From NCBI GenBank assembly GCA_034440635.1, contig JAOTON010002218.1:353274-417273 (forward strand): 64,000 bases of DNA, written 5' to 3'. Shown here in pieces: positions 42,841-55,202 of the stretch. Below the pieces are notes generated by a model, which did not search any database, was not told where the DNA came from, and was given only the letters and a program-made list of their open reading frames with translations. This DNA is from Lepas anatifera (taxonomy: Eukaryota > Arthropoda > Thecostraca > Lepadidae). The position numbers and the translations under genes are program-made. Positions within the stretch are counted from its first letter, which is position 1, and each line of letters starts with the position of its first letter.

Positions 42841-44565
42841 CTCCCCAAGTTGATTCTGTCTCCTAAGTCAATATGGTGCCTCTTCAGCTGATTAGGTGCC
42901 CCCTCAACCGATTATTGATGTCTCCTTAGATGGTCTGCCCCCCTGAGCTGGTTTGGTGGGCCCTGAGACCACCTTGTGTCCCCTGAGCTGTTATGCTGCT
43001 CCCTGAGCTGATTTAGGCTCCTGCCATAGTCTGGGGGTCTGGGAGCTGATCTGGACCCCGAGCGGATCGATCTGGTGCCACCTGAGCCCATCTGATGCCC
43101 TCTGAGCTAGTCTGGTGCCCCCTGAGTAATCTGGCGCCATTTAAGCCGATCTGGGCCTCCTTACGTGATTTCATGAGCAGCTCTAAAGCCCTGAGCTGAG
43201 CTGAGCCCACAGAGGCTGATGAGGGCCCCTGAGATGGTATGGGGCCTCTGAGCTTGACTTATCTGGTATTCCCGAGCTGGTCGGGGACCACTGATCTGAT
43301 TGTTTGTCCCCGGAGCTGATCTGGTGCCCTATGGGCATCTGGCGTCCCCTGAGCAGCTCTGGGGCTTTTGAACTGATTGGGCCCCGAGCTGGTGAGGGAT
43401 CCCTGAGCTGATTTAGTGCCTCTGACTTGAACATACCCACTGTGCTGATCGATCTGGCGCACCCTGAGCAGGTATACTGCCTCCTGAACTCAACTAATGC
43501 CCCCTGAGTCGATCTGGTGCCTGCTGAGTCATCAGTGTGTCTCCTGAGCCCATCTTATTCCCTCTGAACTAGTCTGGTGCCCCATGGCTAATATGGTGCC
43601 CTTTAAGCTGAATCGGGCCTCCTGGTTTAATTACGTGATTTCCTGAGCAGCTCCCAGGCCCTGAGCTGAGCTGGGCCCACAGGGGTGGTGAGGGCCCCTG
43701 AGATGGTATGGGGCTCCTGAGCTGATTAAGTGCCTCCTGACTTTATCTGGTATTCCCGAGCTGATCTGGGCCCCGAGCTGGTCGGGGACCACTGATCTGA
43801 TTGTCCCCTAGGCTGACCTGGTGCCCTATGGGCCGATCTGGTGTCCCCTGAGCAGCTCTGGGGCTTTTGAACTGCTTGGGCCCCGAGCTGGTGAGGGATT
43901 CCTGAGCTGAATTAGTGCCCCTGACTTGATCTTGCCCCTAACCTGACTTGAGGCCCCTGAACTGATCTGGGGCCCCAACAGGGGCCAAAAAAGTGTTCAG
44001 GTTGTCACCATTAAAATGCCAAACCATAAATGTGTCACCAGCCCAGGCTGCAAAATGTGGCACGTTTTGAGTTATTAGGATATCAAGGGATACTCCTGGA
44101 CCATCTTAGTTGTTGAAAAACATTGCGAGTTTAAATTGCATGTGCAAATTTTGGCTATTTGTTCCGTTATTCGTCTGGAGCAAACATATCAGCTAATTTT
44201 TGTCACCTTGTCCATCTTGGGCTGTCACCATTTAGAATGCCAAAATGGTCAGTTTTTCGACCCCTGGGCCCCAAGAGCTGATCTGGGGCCCAAGAGCGGA
44301 TCTAGGTTCTGAGGGTACCCTGAGCTGGTCTGGGTGCTGAGCTTGAGAGCCCCTTAAGTTGGCTTGAGGTTCCCTGAAGTGATCTGGCGCCTTAAACTGT
44401 TCTGGGGCTTCTTGAACTGGTTTAAGGCACTTTGAGCCTATCTGTGGCCCATTGAGCTAGTCTGATGACCTCATCTCTGGGACCAATGAGCTAGTCTAGT
44501 CCCTGGGTGAAGCATGAGCTGCTCTGTGACCCTGATCTACATCAGGGGCCCCTGAGGTGGTCTTG
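41515..44565. repeat. Degenerate minisatellite, unit about 20-25 bp
   Basis: Consensus near TGAGCTGATCTGGTGCCCCC, repeated well over 80 times with heavy divergence. A second higher-order period of about 450-500 bp is visible (43060-43431 repeated at 43505-43935, both with TGATTTC, GGTATTCCCGAGCTG and GGGGCTTTTGAACTG). The array is interrupted by the MITE at 43979-44266. Confidence 0.85.
43979..44266. mobile_element. hAT-type MITE nested in the minisatellite
   Basis: 288 bp from CAGGGGCCAAAAAAGTG to CAGTTTTTCGACCCCTG, with perfect duplication GGCCCCAA (43971-43978 and 44267-44274). It has an AT-rich interior without the minisatellite unit and short repeated TGTCACC blocks near both ends. Confidence 0.92.
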
Positions 44566-45673
44566 AATAGATAGATAATAAGAACACAAGGCCAACTCCC
44601 ATCATCTTGGGCCGGGGTCAATGAGCTAGTCTATTCCCTGGACGCAAAACTGGGGGGGATGGGGGAAGCTGCTCTGGAGGCCTCTGATCCACACTTGGGG
44701 GCCCCAGAGCTGGTCTTGAATAGATGGGGAATAAGATTACAATGGAAACTCCCCTTGTAAAACGGAGCTAAAGAGGAATGAGGAATCTCTAAAACGGCTT
44801 GTGATACCTAGGCACCCCTGGTTATATAAATTTATTATACTGGTGGATTCTGGGAAGGGATGATAAAAAGGCATGTGCCCCTGAGATCAGAGCACAGCCC
44901 CTAAACGAGGATTTCTACTAATAAATTTAAATGAAGAAATAGTTTTCACAATTTTCAGCACTGTCACACCATCCCCATCCAAACCACCAGCCTGTTCACC
45001 TTTTATTTACTCTTAATTGGGACCGAGCCTTGAGAATATGGAACTTAATAAACGCGTTCAAAGGTATCTCCCAAATTTTTCCGGCAGCAAAAATGTGTTC
45101 TTCCAAAGACACTATGCTACTCCTCGTCCCACGGCGATTGTGGGAGGCAAGGAACTTAATCCGCATTCAGCCAGGGCTCACTCGTCACGACAAAACCAAT
45201 GGGCATAACAAAATAATTTTCGGCTCCACTTTGCCTTAACCTGCACATTGTAACAGATATCACATGCTCCGCTGATTTCTCTGATGTTAAGTACTTGCAT
45301 GAGTTGGCTGTCCTTAAATCTACCAAAAAAGTAGTGTTTTGGCTACTTACATGACATTTTGGTGATATTTTTCCCCCTTTTTTAGTTTTAATCGAGTTTT
45401 CCTTCTCCGTCATTGATTTATTTGCATTTTTATTGAACCAAAGACCCCCAAAAAATGATATAAACAAAGATATAGTAAGTTTTTAGGTTACGTAAAAAGT
45501 GCCCTTTTTCCCCGGGGTGCCCCTCAAAGTTGGTGTGCCCCCCCATACGAAAGCTCTGGCTGCGCCCCTGCACTATGGTTTGAAGTCCTCATAATGAATG
45601 GAAGTGGATGCAATTTGACATAAAGGTAGCTTAGGGTCGCCGATACAAGTGATTCTAGGCCAATATAATGTTT

Positions 45674-48513
45674 GGGGGCATTCCAGGACAAAACGACCAA
45701 AAAATTTCAGTTTGACACCACCATGTCTAGAAAAAGTCTGAAACTTTGTCTCCGGGGTAGTTTTGGGCCAGAAACACGCCTGTGAGAATCTTAGCCCCCT
45801 CCGACCAACGGTGACCGAGTTATAGCCCGAGGTATTTTCGGAAGGTCACCTTGTAGACTCATCTTTGATGCTTCATAACTCAACAACGCATTGCCCGATT
45901 AACAAGTTTTGTATATCATTGAACTCGTCTTGAACCATAAATTATTTTGAAAAAAATTAAAATTTTAAAAATTTTGACTTTTAATTCGTTTGACCTTTTC
46001 TTAGATGACCTAGCTTGACCTTTTCGACATTGAAATTGACCTTTTAGACACCTCAAAAATTTTGCTTCATCAAATATCTTTCGATAGAAAAAAATGCGTT
46101 CTTTTTATAAATTCAAAATATTTAGCACCGAAGGTGGGTATGTAGATCGTTTTTGACCACTGCGGCAGTACAGCCTTATGTTTAACGCCGCAAACATAGC
46201 GATTGCTTTTGTAATCGGTTGCTGGTAATCATATGGCATTGTCTTTACGAAATTTTCATCGTGAAAGTGTCAAAATATATGACAATTAACACGCGCCCAC
46301 CCGAGGGGTGGGAAACCGGCCTCCTCAGGCCTCTACAGGTAGTAAAAAAACACCTTCGTGCAGCGCCACCGTACTCCATGTACCTCTAACACAACATTTT
46401 GCAACTTCTGAAAACATAATTTAGGTCAACTGGGAGGTGGTAGGTACCGTAAATACTGAAGGCCAGCTGGCAACTGACTGGTGAGGGGGTGACCTGAGGT
46501 AGACGGTCGTCGTTATGCCTTGTGGGACTTTCAACTTTGGTTCATTGATTAACACTTCATCGTGGGAGTTGCTTGTTTGAGTGGTGGGGTCGGGGTCTCC
46601 GTAAAAAGTCCCTTGATGACTCTAGTGAGACACCTACTCCTAAAACTGAACTGGCATCAACTTGGACAATATTTATGAAAATAAAAATTGCAGTCATTAA
46701 AAGTGAAAGAAAGGGATCCATTGTTTCGAGGGAGACGAGGGCAAATGAACTTATTAATAATTGACGTTTCAGCCTTAAACGAAAATTTACGAAGATGTCG
46801 CGGCTTTCTCCATAATTGAAACAAGTATAACTTATCCTATGGGCACCACTAACTCACACAATTACATCGTTCCTGGAGATGGAAAAATAATATCGATACA
46901 AGGTGACCCAGTGCAGCACAGCATACGTTTGAGAGGATTCATGCAATGTAACGTGTCTGAAAGCCGTTCATTCCCAAAAAGTAATTTGAATCTGCTCATA
47001 TATGAGAAAAAATGTCCTGAAATTGTAACGCATTCGACTTGGTCACTTGAACAGGTTGCCTCATGATATTTTTACAAGGTGATCATTTCATAGCTGACAC
47101 GGATCCCAGAATCCCAGATGAATAATGACACAGTGCACTGGGAGTGATGCCGCTAAACAGCCAGTTATAACCACTACCGAATATGTTACGTACAATCGTT
47201 TGGTCGTGTCACCTTTGAGTTTGCTCGAGGTCACAGTATTTTTTACAGGAACTAAGTGGAAACCTAAATTTTGTGGCACAATAGGTGACAGAGGAGAGCC
47301 GTAGAAAGAAACGTTCAGCACCATTGGAACACTCTTGTTGAGCCCAAACGGATTATGTATCTTATAATATTGCCTAGTCAAATGTCAAAATTAACCTGCT
47401 TTGACCTAGAGCCAGGCCTAGGTCTGTATGGTAAAAAGAATATTAATCAAACTGCAGAGGCAAGTCAGACACGACAACGTTTAATTAAAACGTCCATCGC
47501 AATTCTCGACAATTCTCAATTCTCTCAAGTTATCAAAATTTACCAATTGCTCCATGCATTTCTAATGAAAAGATCATGACCCTGACCCTGCTCCCGGTTA
47601 TCGACATAGAAATCCTGCTACGAAAATTATCGTGCTCGGTGACCTTACTATGTAATGTGAATCTAACGACGATAGGCTAGATTTGATATTATTGATGCAC
47701 CTCCCAAACTTTTTTCGAGGTTAGGTCTCTTGACCTGGGTTGGCCGTCTGACCTAGTATAACCCAGACATAAAATTTTGCCAGAAGCTGCAAAAATTTCG
47801 AGTTAGAGCTACATGAAGTACGGTGGCGCTGCGCGAAGGTCTTTTTTTACTACCTGTGGAAACCTGAAGAGGCCGGTTGCCCACCCCCTTGTGTGGGCGC
47901 GTGTTAATTCTCATATATTTTGACACTTTCACGATGAAAATTTCGTAAAGACAATGCCGTATGATTGCAAGCAACCGATTACAAAAGCAATCGCTTTGTT
48001 TGCGGCGTTAAACATAAGGCTGTACTACCGCAGTGGTCAAAAACCGTCTGCATACCTACCTTAGGTGCTAAAAATTTGGAACTTATAGCAAAAACGCATT
48101 TTTTTCTATCGAAAGATATTTGATGAAGCAAAATTTTTGAGGTGTCTAAAAGGTCAATTTCAATGTCGAAAAGGTCAAGCTAGGTCATCTAAGGAAAGGT
48201 CAAACGAATTAAAAGTCAAAATTTTTAAAATTTAAATATTTTTCTTCAAAATAATGCATGGTTCAAGACGAGTTCAATGATATACAAAACTTGTTAATCG
48301 GGCAATGCGTTGTTGAGTTATGAAGCATCAAAGATGAGTCTACAAGGTGACCTCCCGAAAATGCCTCGGGCTATAACTCGGTCATCGTTGGTCGGAGGGG
48401 GCTAAGATTCTCACAGGCGTGTTTCTGGCCCAAAACTACCCCGGAGACAAAGTTTCAGATTTTTTCTAGATATGGTGGTGTCAAGCCTTGGTCGATCTGT
48501 CCTGGAATGCCCC
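45674..48513. repeat. Large inverted repeat, arms about 610 bp
   Basis: Left arm 45674-46285 and right arm 47908-48513 are inverted copies at about 90% identity by eye, starting at GGGGGCATTCCAGGACA. The arms abut the TTAA flanks of the element at 46290-47903, so before that insertion they formed one nearly continuous palindrome centred on TTAA. The outer right edge (CAGTGGTAAAGGGGGC in reverse) looks hAT-like, but the left edge does not match it and no target duplication is seen. Confidence 0.88.
46290..47903. mobile_element. TTAA element at the centre of the inverted repeat
   Basis: 1614 bp with ends CACGCGCCCACCCG and GTGTGGGCGCGTG, flanked by TTAA at 46286-46289 and 47904-47907. Its own subterminal 150 bp are inverted copies (46290-46435 and 47755-47903), including a diverged GCAGCGCCACCG hairpin half and a T- or A-run. 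The middle has unrecognised frames of 75 codons (46839-47066, +) and 97 codons (47088-47381, -). I could not match either to a family. Confidence 0.85.
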
Positions 48514-48700
48514 CTTTACCACTGCAAATGGCTTTGTGTTTCAAAGACTCCTCTGGAACTTTAGTCTCAAACTTGCAACTGAAAAACAAACTGCATTTCA
48601 CCTGGGTTAATGCAATACTTCCTCCTCTCTTTGTGTGTCAATACAGCGGCCAATAGTCGCTGCACTAAGCCATGTAGACACAGTTTATCACGCGTGTTTC

Positions 48701-48924
48701 CATAGGCGGATCCAGGGGCAAGGGGGCACGTGCCCCCCTCATCGACCCTCGGCACCCCCTGAAAGATTGATGGCGCCCCCTAAAATGTCGCTTCCCACCC
48801 CCCCACAGGATACGAAAGTCGGCGCCCACCGATAGGTTTTGTCGGTCATAAGTGGCGCCCCCTGGTCCGGATGACGCCCCCGGGAAGGTGCCCCCTCCGA
48901 TCGGTAATCCTGGATCCGCCTATG
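48701..48924. mobile_element. hAT-type MITE, CATAGG family
   Basis: 224 bp from CATAGGCGGATCCAGG to CCTGGATCCGCCTATG, with perfect duplication CGTGTTTC (48693-48700 and 48925-48932). Its body repeats GGCGCCC and carries the CACGTG palindrome near the left end. Confidence 0.93.
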
Positions 48925-48932
48925 CGTGTTTC

Positions 48933-50783
48933 AATTTCTCTATGCCAATGTCCGATTATTTCCCAATTCAGAGGATGACAGAGACACTGTCAGCACTTTG
49001 GTCTGCCAATAACCCGTCTAAACGCAGATTCTGCAACCAGGTGATGGCGGTGCCAGAAAACAAGCATGCGTTTTCGTTTGTAGTTATTTTGTTTTGATTT
49101 GCTTTTTGTTTTTGGCCTACACTTCAAGTCATTGAGCACGGCAGCCCCGCTTTATGGCTTTTTATTACGTTCTGCACTTGACACAACAATAAAACGTCTC
49201 CATTCTAAATCAAGCAAAAGAGGCATGCCACTCCATTAAGTGACACTGGCACCGCTATGGAATGAAATATGTGAGTACGGAGTATGGAAAAGGGCATGGA
49301 GTACTGCTTACTGTAACATCATAGTTAAATTGCATGTTTTGTTCAAATACTAAAATGAAAACATTGACCAAAATAAGTTTATTTTTCAAGCTGTATGCTG
49401 TCTATGATATTCATCACACCAAGTCTTGTACGACCGTTAAAATATCCAACTTAATAGAAAATACAGCATTCACATCACAGCTCAACTCTCAGAGACCAGA
49501 CTGAGCCTGGCGGCTGCCAGAGGTGCTCGGACACCCGAGGCGGCGCGCCGCGCGCAGAGACGACGACCAGCACGGGGAGGGGAGGGGCAGGAGAGAGGTG
49601 AAAACAAGAGCTGTGTTCATACCACGGTCTGGAAGATAACAGTCTGCTCTATCATAATGAAATTTTGCACTTTCTTGCGTCTGTTCTCAGTATCATGGTG
49701 TGATTGACTTAATCAGGTATATTCTATTGCATTAAACGTTAGTGTCGATCACCGAAGGAGACCACCCGCATATTGTTCTGTCTCTGGCAAACATCCCGAC
49801 AGCAGTACGTCTATCTCTATCCTCTATGATAATTTTAAAATATTCAGAGAATGGCAGAAATAATGAAGACCTCGGTCTGTCGACGCCAAGTCTAAAGGCA
49901 CATTCCTAGGCTGGGTGACGTCGATGGTGGACAAACAAGCACGCGCTTTCCTTCACGGTACATATACAAAGTAAGAAGGACCAGTCTTTAAAACCAGTGG
50001 CCTATACAATATTGCATAGTGGTATGGCTTACGGTAATACAGTGCACATGACTTATATATGTCATACCCATTTACAGCCCGACTTGAAGAGGAAGCAGCA
50101 GACGAAGATTAGTCCATTAGTAATCACCACCTCATGAATGTCCGAGCAAGTTGAAATAACACTGAACAAACCGAGATGGCAGTTACAGAACAGACTTTTG
50201 GGTAGTCGTTGATATCTTCCTGAGCTTCTAGAATTACAAAATGGCACCTGTTTTACCGATCGAGGACACGAGACGGATCATACAACGGAAGAGGTTAAAA
50301 GGGCAAGAGCACGTCCCCCATCCCCTTTTTGGAGGGGTCTGACGCTTGAATGGTCAATCTTGGATTGGCCAGGTCTTAAAAAAACACTTCTAATCGAGAA
50401 TCGACCAGTTACGGAGAGGCAACTCACTATTGAAGCCAGTACTGTTTTGTACTGTTTGTTTCAACACTTACAGTTTTTACAGTTACAGTTTTTAAAACAA
50501 TATTTTACGTCAACTTTATCTGTCTCTGAAACCCGAACGAAGCCGTGTCCCACAAGAAGTCTTGAAGCGTTCTTGCATATGTTGTGCAATATGTAAGAAG
50601 ATGCCAGGTCAGTTGACCCCATAATTGGAGTCCTCGTTGAATCCTAGGTTAAAGGCAATTGGATCTAATACATCACAGCACGAACTTGATTTTTGGTACA
50701 TGTTGAACTTTACCTTAGGAACGGGATGAGCTAGAAGATCGAAATAAAGACCAGTTTTTTATTTAAAGATTGAACGCCGGAGC
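48933..50783. other. No gene seen; GC-rich block at 49505-49600
   Basis: Intergenic sequence. The short GC- and CpG-rich block (GGCGGCGCGCCGCGCGC within it) could be a promoter-like island or a repeat. No coding exon could be linked to it. Confidence 0.4.
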
Positions 50784-50878
50784 GTCTCAGGGGGAACCGA
50801 TCCTGAACATTCACTGCCACTGTATGCTCCTGAGCAGCGAACCGGAGCCCAACGCTCTACCAACTGAGCTACCGAGGC
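50784..50878 (-). pseudogene. tRNA-like sequence with long variable region
   Basis: 95 nt on the minus strand starting GCCTCGGTAGCTCAGTTGG, with an excellent A-box. The acceptor ends GCCTCGG and CTGAGAC pair at 6 of 7 positions counting a wobble. The T-arm is poor (CGGTTCCCC). Excess length lies between the anticodon region and the T-arm. It is a pseudogene or SINE head, although the near-paired acceptor makes it the least decayed tRNA-like element here. Confidence 0.45.
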
Positions 50879-51395
50879 GGCAAACATTTGGAATATTTCC
50901 ATCAAGAGCTTTCACACTATATATAATTTATGTTCACTCAGCATGGTGTAGCTAATATATTTCTCGTGATTGCAAAAGAGAATTGCCGTTTAGTTCATCA
51001 TGTGTTCCCCTCAACAACGGGGAAGATCGTCGTTCATCCCACTCTGCTGCAATACCCAGATCGACCACCGGCCTGCCCATCGATCCCTGAAGTGAATGAC
51101 GGATGATTTGGTTGAAGTTCATTGTGCCCAGTATCAAGTGAAGGTAAATGGACTTTTGGCGAAGAAGATGAAGACGGTTTCTGCACAGAATCACACCGCA
51201 CAGCAGGCATTAGACAGCGAGAAGCTATCCCACTAGGCATACCAGGTGAAATTATTCAAGGATGGATGTATTCAGGTTTGTTTTGAGCTGCAAACCATTT
51301 ACGTAGGACACACTGCAATAACGATTCAGTGTATCGCCATTCGGGTGGGATCAGTGACCCAAAATAGGTTTTGCACTAGGGTGTCGAGTGGAAAA
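50879..51395. other. No gene seen
   Basis: Intergenic sequence between the tRNA-like element and the next TTAA element, with only short unrecognised frames. Confidence 0.4.
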
Positions 51396-51399
51396 TTAA

Positions 51400-52582
51400 C
51401 CCGCGCGGGGCTGGGGTCTCCAGCCGAACGCGCGGGGCTGAAAGTGTAAATTTTACCCCCCTGTTATCTCCCGAACTAATGGTCCGATTTGGAAAATTCA
51501 AACGCCAATCAAAAGATCTCATCACGAACAACTAAAAACATGTACTTAATTTAAAGTTTGAGGTCAAGGTCAAGGTCAAACTGAGGTCAGCTGTCAAAGG
51601 CGTGGTTTTTGAGGTTGCAATGCTACGGAGGTCAGGCAATGGAAGCTATGAGCTTCATACTTCATGGAAAGCCTTCACTTGAATGCAACAAGGTGCTTTG
51701 AGACCGTTAGGCTGGTGGCATGACCGGGTCAGGTCAAGATGAGGTCACTAAAGGTCACCATATTTTTGTATCCAAATGTGGTCATGCGATATATGTTTTT
51801 GAGCCATTTTGCATGCAGAATTCAGCTATGATGTTTAGAGAATCATATCTGAAATACTCTGGTCTCAATTGCACAGCTGGGGTCAAGGTAGGTCATCAGA
51901 GGTCAACATTTTAAGTTCATACTTTTTGCCAAATGACACATGATTTTGGACCTGTTTTGTCTCAGGAACACTATAAAAGTAGTGTAAAGCCTGTACGAGG
52001 TCATCCTGGGTCATCCTGGGTCACTATAATTCACTAAATAAAGACAGTATTGATCAGCCCTAAAAATCAGAGCGTGAGTCGCTGAGCTTTCGCAGCTCTC
52101 CAGGCTAAAGTTATAAAGCTAGAGACTCAACATTTGTCATGCATATGCACTGTATGGTGTTTTACCACATAAATTCCGGTTTTTGAAAAATTTTGAAACT
52201 TTTGGAAATTTTGTAACTTTCCAAAAAAATATTTTTTAAAAATATTTTTTTCCAAAACCAAAATTTTGAAAATCCGAGATAGCCATTTTGAAGACCACAA
52301 TAATGCCTATCGTTTGATGCAAGAAAATTGGAAATCGGTTCAGAACTGTAGCTTCAGCAGCTCTGTAAACATTGCGCGATTTTGGTACAAAAATCGCCTG
52401 TAGTGACGTCACATTTTTGCTTATTTCTCGAAAAGTTTTCAACCGATTTTATTTTTATTTAGCAGAAATGTGTAAAATTTATGTAAAAAGGTACTGAAAA
52501 TTTGGCGGCGCTGCGCGCCGCCGTTTTTGAATATCGCAAAAATTCGCGAGGGGGGTAAAATTTACCCCCAGCCCCGCGCGGG
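51400..52582. mobile_element. TTAA element with CCCGCGCGGGGCTGGGG ends
   Basis: 1183 bp flanked by TTAA (51396-51399 and 52583-52586), with inverted ends CCCGCGCGGGGCTGGGG. Subterminal blocks TAAATTTTACCCCC are inverted too. The GC hairpin (GGCGGCGC-TGCG-CGCCGCC, 52503-52523) followed by GTTTTT lies 50-80 bp from the right end, as in the CACGCGC family. AGGTCA/TGACC motifs cluster at 51560-51640, 51730-51765 and 51880-52030. No transposase frame. Confidence 0.92.
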
Positions 52583-52586
52583 TTAA

Positions 52587-55202
52587 GCTCGGAATGTATG
52601 ACAAGTGAGTGGAAAATTCTCCTCAAAATGTATGACGGAGTAAAAATTTTCCAATTTGGGTACTCAGGTGGTAAACTCTCAGAGCCCTTGTTTGAACTGA
52701 GGGATGGATATTTCCTTTAATTTTCTCAAAGTAAATATTTTTAAATCGTCCCCAAACAGAATTGTTTGACCATTACCATGTGAAAAATTTGGGTTAAGCA
52801 GGTAAATCTTTATCAACTGAAACCCCCGGATACAGTCTCCAATCTTTTTTAAGGAATTGGTGAATTGCCACAAATAAAAAACTTTTTGGGGGCCTCTGAG
52901 ACAACCTTCGGGGGAAAGAACTCTGGGAGCCACCAAGACTAACATTTGTGGGATGAAGATCAACTCTTGGGGGGCTTCCCTAGACCAACTGTTGTGCCCC
53001 TCCTCTCCTCTCCCACACGACCAGCTCTAAAGGGCCCCTGAGACGAAATATCGGAGCCCCTCTTAGACCAACTCTGCAGAGGGGGCCTCCGAGACCGGCA
53101 GGTGGTGAAAAATGAAAAGGATTTTTTCGTGCAATACCTAGTGCCAAAATTAATTATCTAACCATACACTGTATAGTTTTTCTGTCCGGGACAACGCCCC
53201 TCCTATACCTATGCCTATAGTTATCGGAATTTTGGAGGCCACTCCTGACCTCAATCACTGCACTTCGCATACACCTATGCTAGGGCCCAGTAGAGCCTTG
53301 GTTTACACTTAACTACACTTAATATACACTGGCCGATACATATATACACTGGCCGTGAATAAACACTAACCCATGATTTTTTTACTTTTTTCTTTTCCCT
53401 TGCCCTGTCTTTTTCTTTTTTTATGATACAAACCACCTGCGCAATTTTTTTCTAATTGAGCATACACACTACACCTTATCTGCATTTATTGTTGCCTCGT
53501 GTGCTCTTTTTCACCTGTGAGTATGTACGTATATGTGTGTGTGTTCCAAATATATGCATGGATATAACTAACCCAGACGAAACTACAAACTTTCTATCAT
53601 GGCAATAAACTCTTCCAGACTCTTGCTAAAAGTTTTTTTCTTTATCTGTCAATTCCCCTGCTCCTCTTCACATATCTACTCACCTTTATATGAATAGGTA
53701 TGCTGCTTTCTATCAATATAATCGAAGCTACAGCCTTCTTTCTGTTGTTTCTTCCTTTCGTCTACAATCAGCCAGGCGCGGCGGGTTGCGACAGCGTCAG
53801 ATCGACTACTACTTTAAATTTCTGATCGCTTGCCGCTTCTCGGTCGCATGAGCTACATAATTTGCATTTCAAAAATTGTTGTAAATTAATTTTCTAAATC
53901 CTTATAGACTAGAAAATTATACAACTAAAAGCACACCAAGAGGAAGACTAACAATTTTTTGTCAATAACGAATAAGAAACCGGCCTTTCAAAAAGCCTAA
54001 AGATGCCGCTTTTGTTTACTAGATGTAAAGACGGCGATTTGGTAAGTCCACGCCGTAGACCAGCCATACAAAAAAGTGTCGATGTTTGAAGGGTAGGTAA
54101 CTGGATGCATTCTTGTTGCCCAAAAAAATAATAATTTAATGAAAATGTAGAGTTTCAATGTATTCAAGTACCGGACACTTTCAGTTCAACTTAAATATCA
54201 GCGTATTTATGCCTAGGGTGTCGTAGGGTGTCGTGAGTGGATTTGGGTGTCACGGGGCGTGGACGCAGCAATGAAGGGCTGATATGGATAAAAATTATTT
54301 TCTTCGCAATAAATGGTCAATTTTCTACCATACAATGCCAAAAAATATGCTGCTTAGCATACAAATTTCAAGATAATTGCTTTTAACAACAAAATGACCA
54401 AAAATGGTTTTCACTATTCTCCGTACCAGAAATACAAAAACAACTTTTCAAGGACGTAAGCCTAGAAATAATGTGCACAGATAAACTGCTTTCCAGAAAT
54501 GTATCTTTCAAAGCGGTCAGCTCATTTTTGGCCCCACAAGGCTAGGGTGTCTAATTTTCCACTCACCAATTTTGTGAGTGGTGGAATTTAGTGGCGGTGT
54601 TCACCCATTGGAACTTTCTCCGGTGGGGCAGGGGGCACTGAGCGTCTTGCCCGCGCCAGAATTTCGATTCAGTTGTTCCACTGAAATCGGTGGAGATAAG
54701 GATGGCAGGTATAATTGGCCAGAAAATAGAAATCGCCAGATTTTCTTTCAGAAAAGCGAAAGAAGCGCATAAGAGCCGAGTTAATTTGGCGATCTTCTAG
54801 TCGATTCTGCTACTCTCTTTTTCCAGTGGATGTTGGTAGAGGAGGCAATGGAACTGGCCCTTGTAGTAAGTATTGTTGAGTAAAATTCAATAGTAGTAAG
54901 TATTGTTGGAAGTGAGTGGAAAATCCAGCAAAACAAATATAAAAGTGAGTGGAAAATTCTGCTTGAATGGATGCCGTTCTGCACCCAGCACCCCAGGTTT
55001 TAGGACACTGGGTGGGATACGCAATATTATCATGCAAAGTAAAGTCGGATCACTAAGCGCTTCTTTAAGCAGAGCGTAACACAGGGTAGAAGTGTGGTGC
55101 AATCAATTGAATTATACCGAGCATATCACAGGCTCATTTGCGCGACACAACAATTCGAAACGATTGTTTTGAGAAATCACTAATTAAAATTAAACTCGTA
55201 AT
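52587..55202. other. No gene seen
   Basis: Mostly AT-rich. At 52880-53100 there is a degenerate minisatellite of GGGGCCTCTGAGAC-like units of about 40 bp. GTGAGTGGAAAAT recurs at 52606, 54916 and 54942, with a reverse match at 54552. No coding feature could be supported. Confidence 0.4.

Larger units (their letters stand above)
41237..45570. mobile_element. 4.3-kb hAT-type element filled with a GTGCCCC minisatellite
   Basis: The ends are CAGGGGCGCAGTCGAGG and, in reverse complement, CAGGGGCGCAGCCAGAG. The perfect 8-bp duplication CACTATGG lies at 41229-41236 and 45571-45578. About two thirds of the element is a degenerate tandem array. The right end (CCGGGGTGCCCCTCA onward) is shared with small elements at 33887 and 34275. 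No transposase frame is visible, so it is non-autonomous and presumably mobilised in trans by a hAT transposase. It hosts another MITE (43979-44266). Confidence 0.9.

Noticed and set aside
41237..44565. CRISPR-like array
   Set aside because: Units are short, degenerate and contiguous without unique spacers of constant length, and the context is eukaryotic; it is a minisatellite inside a transposon.
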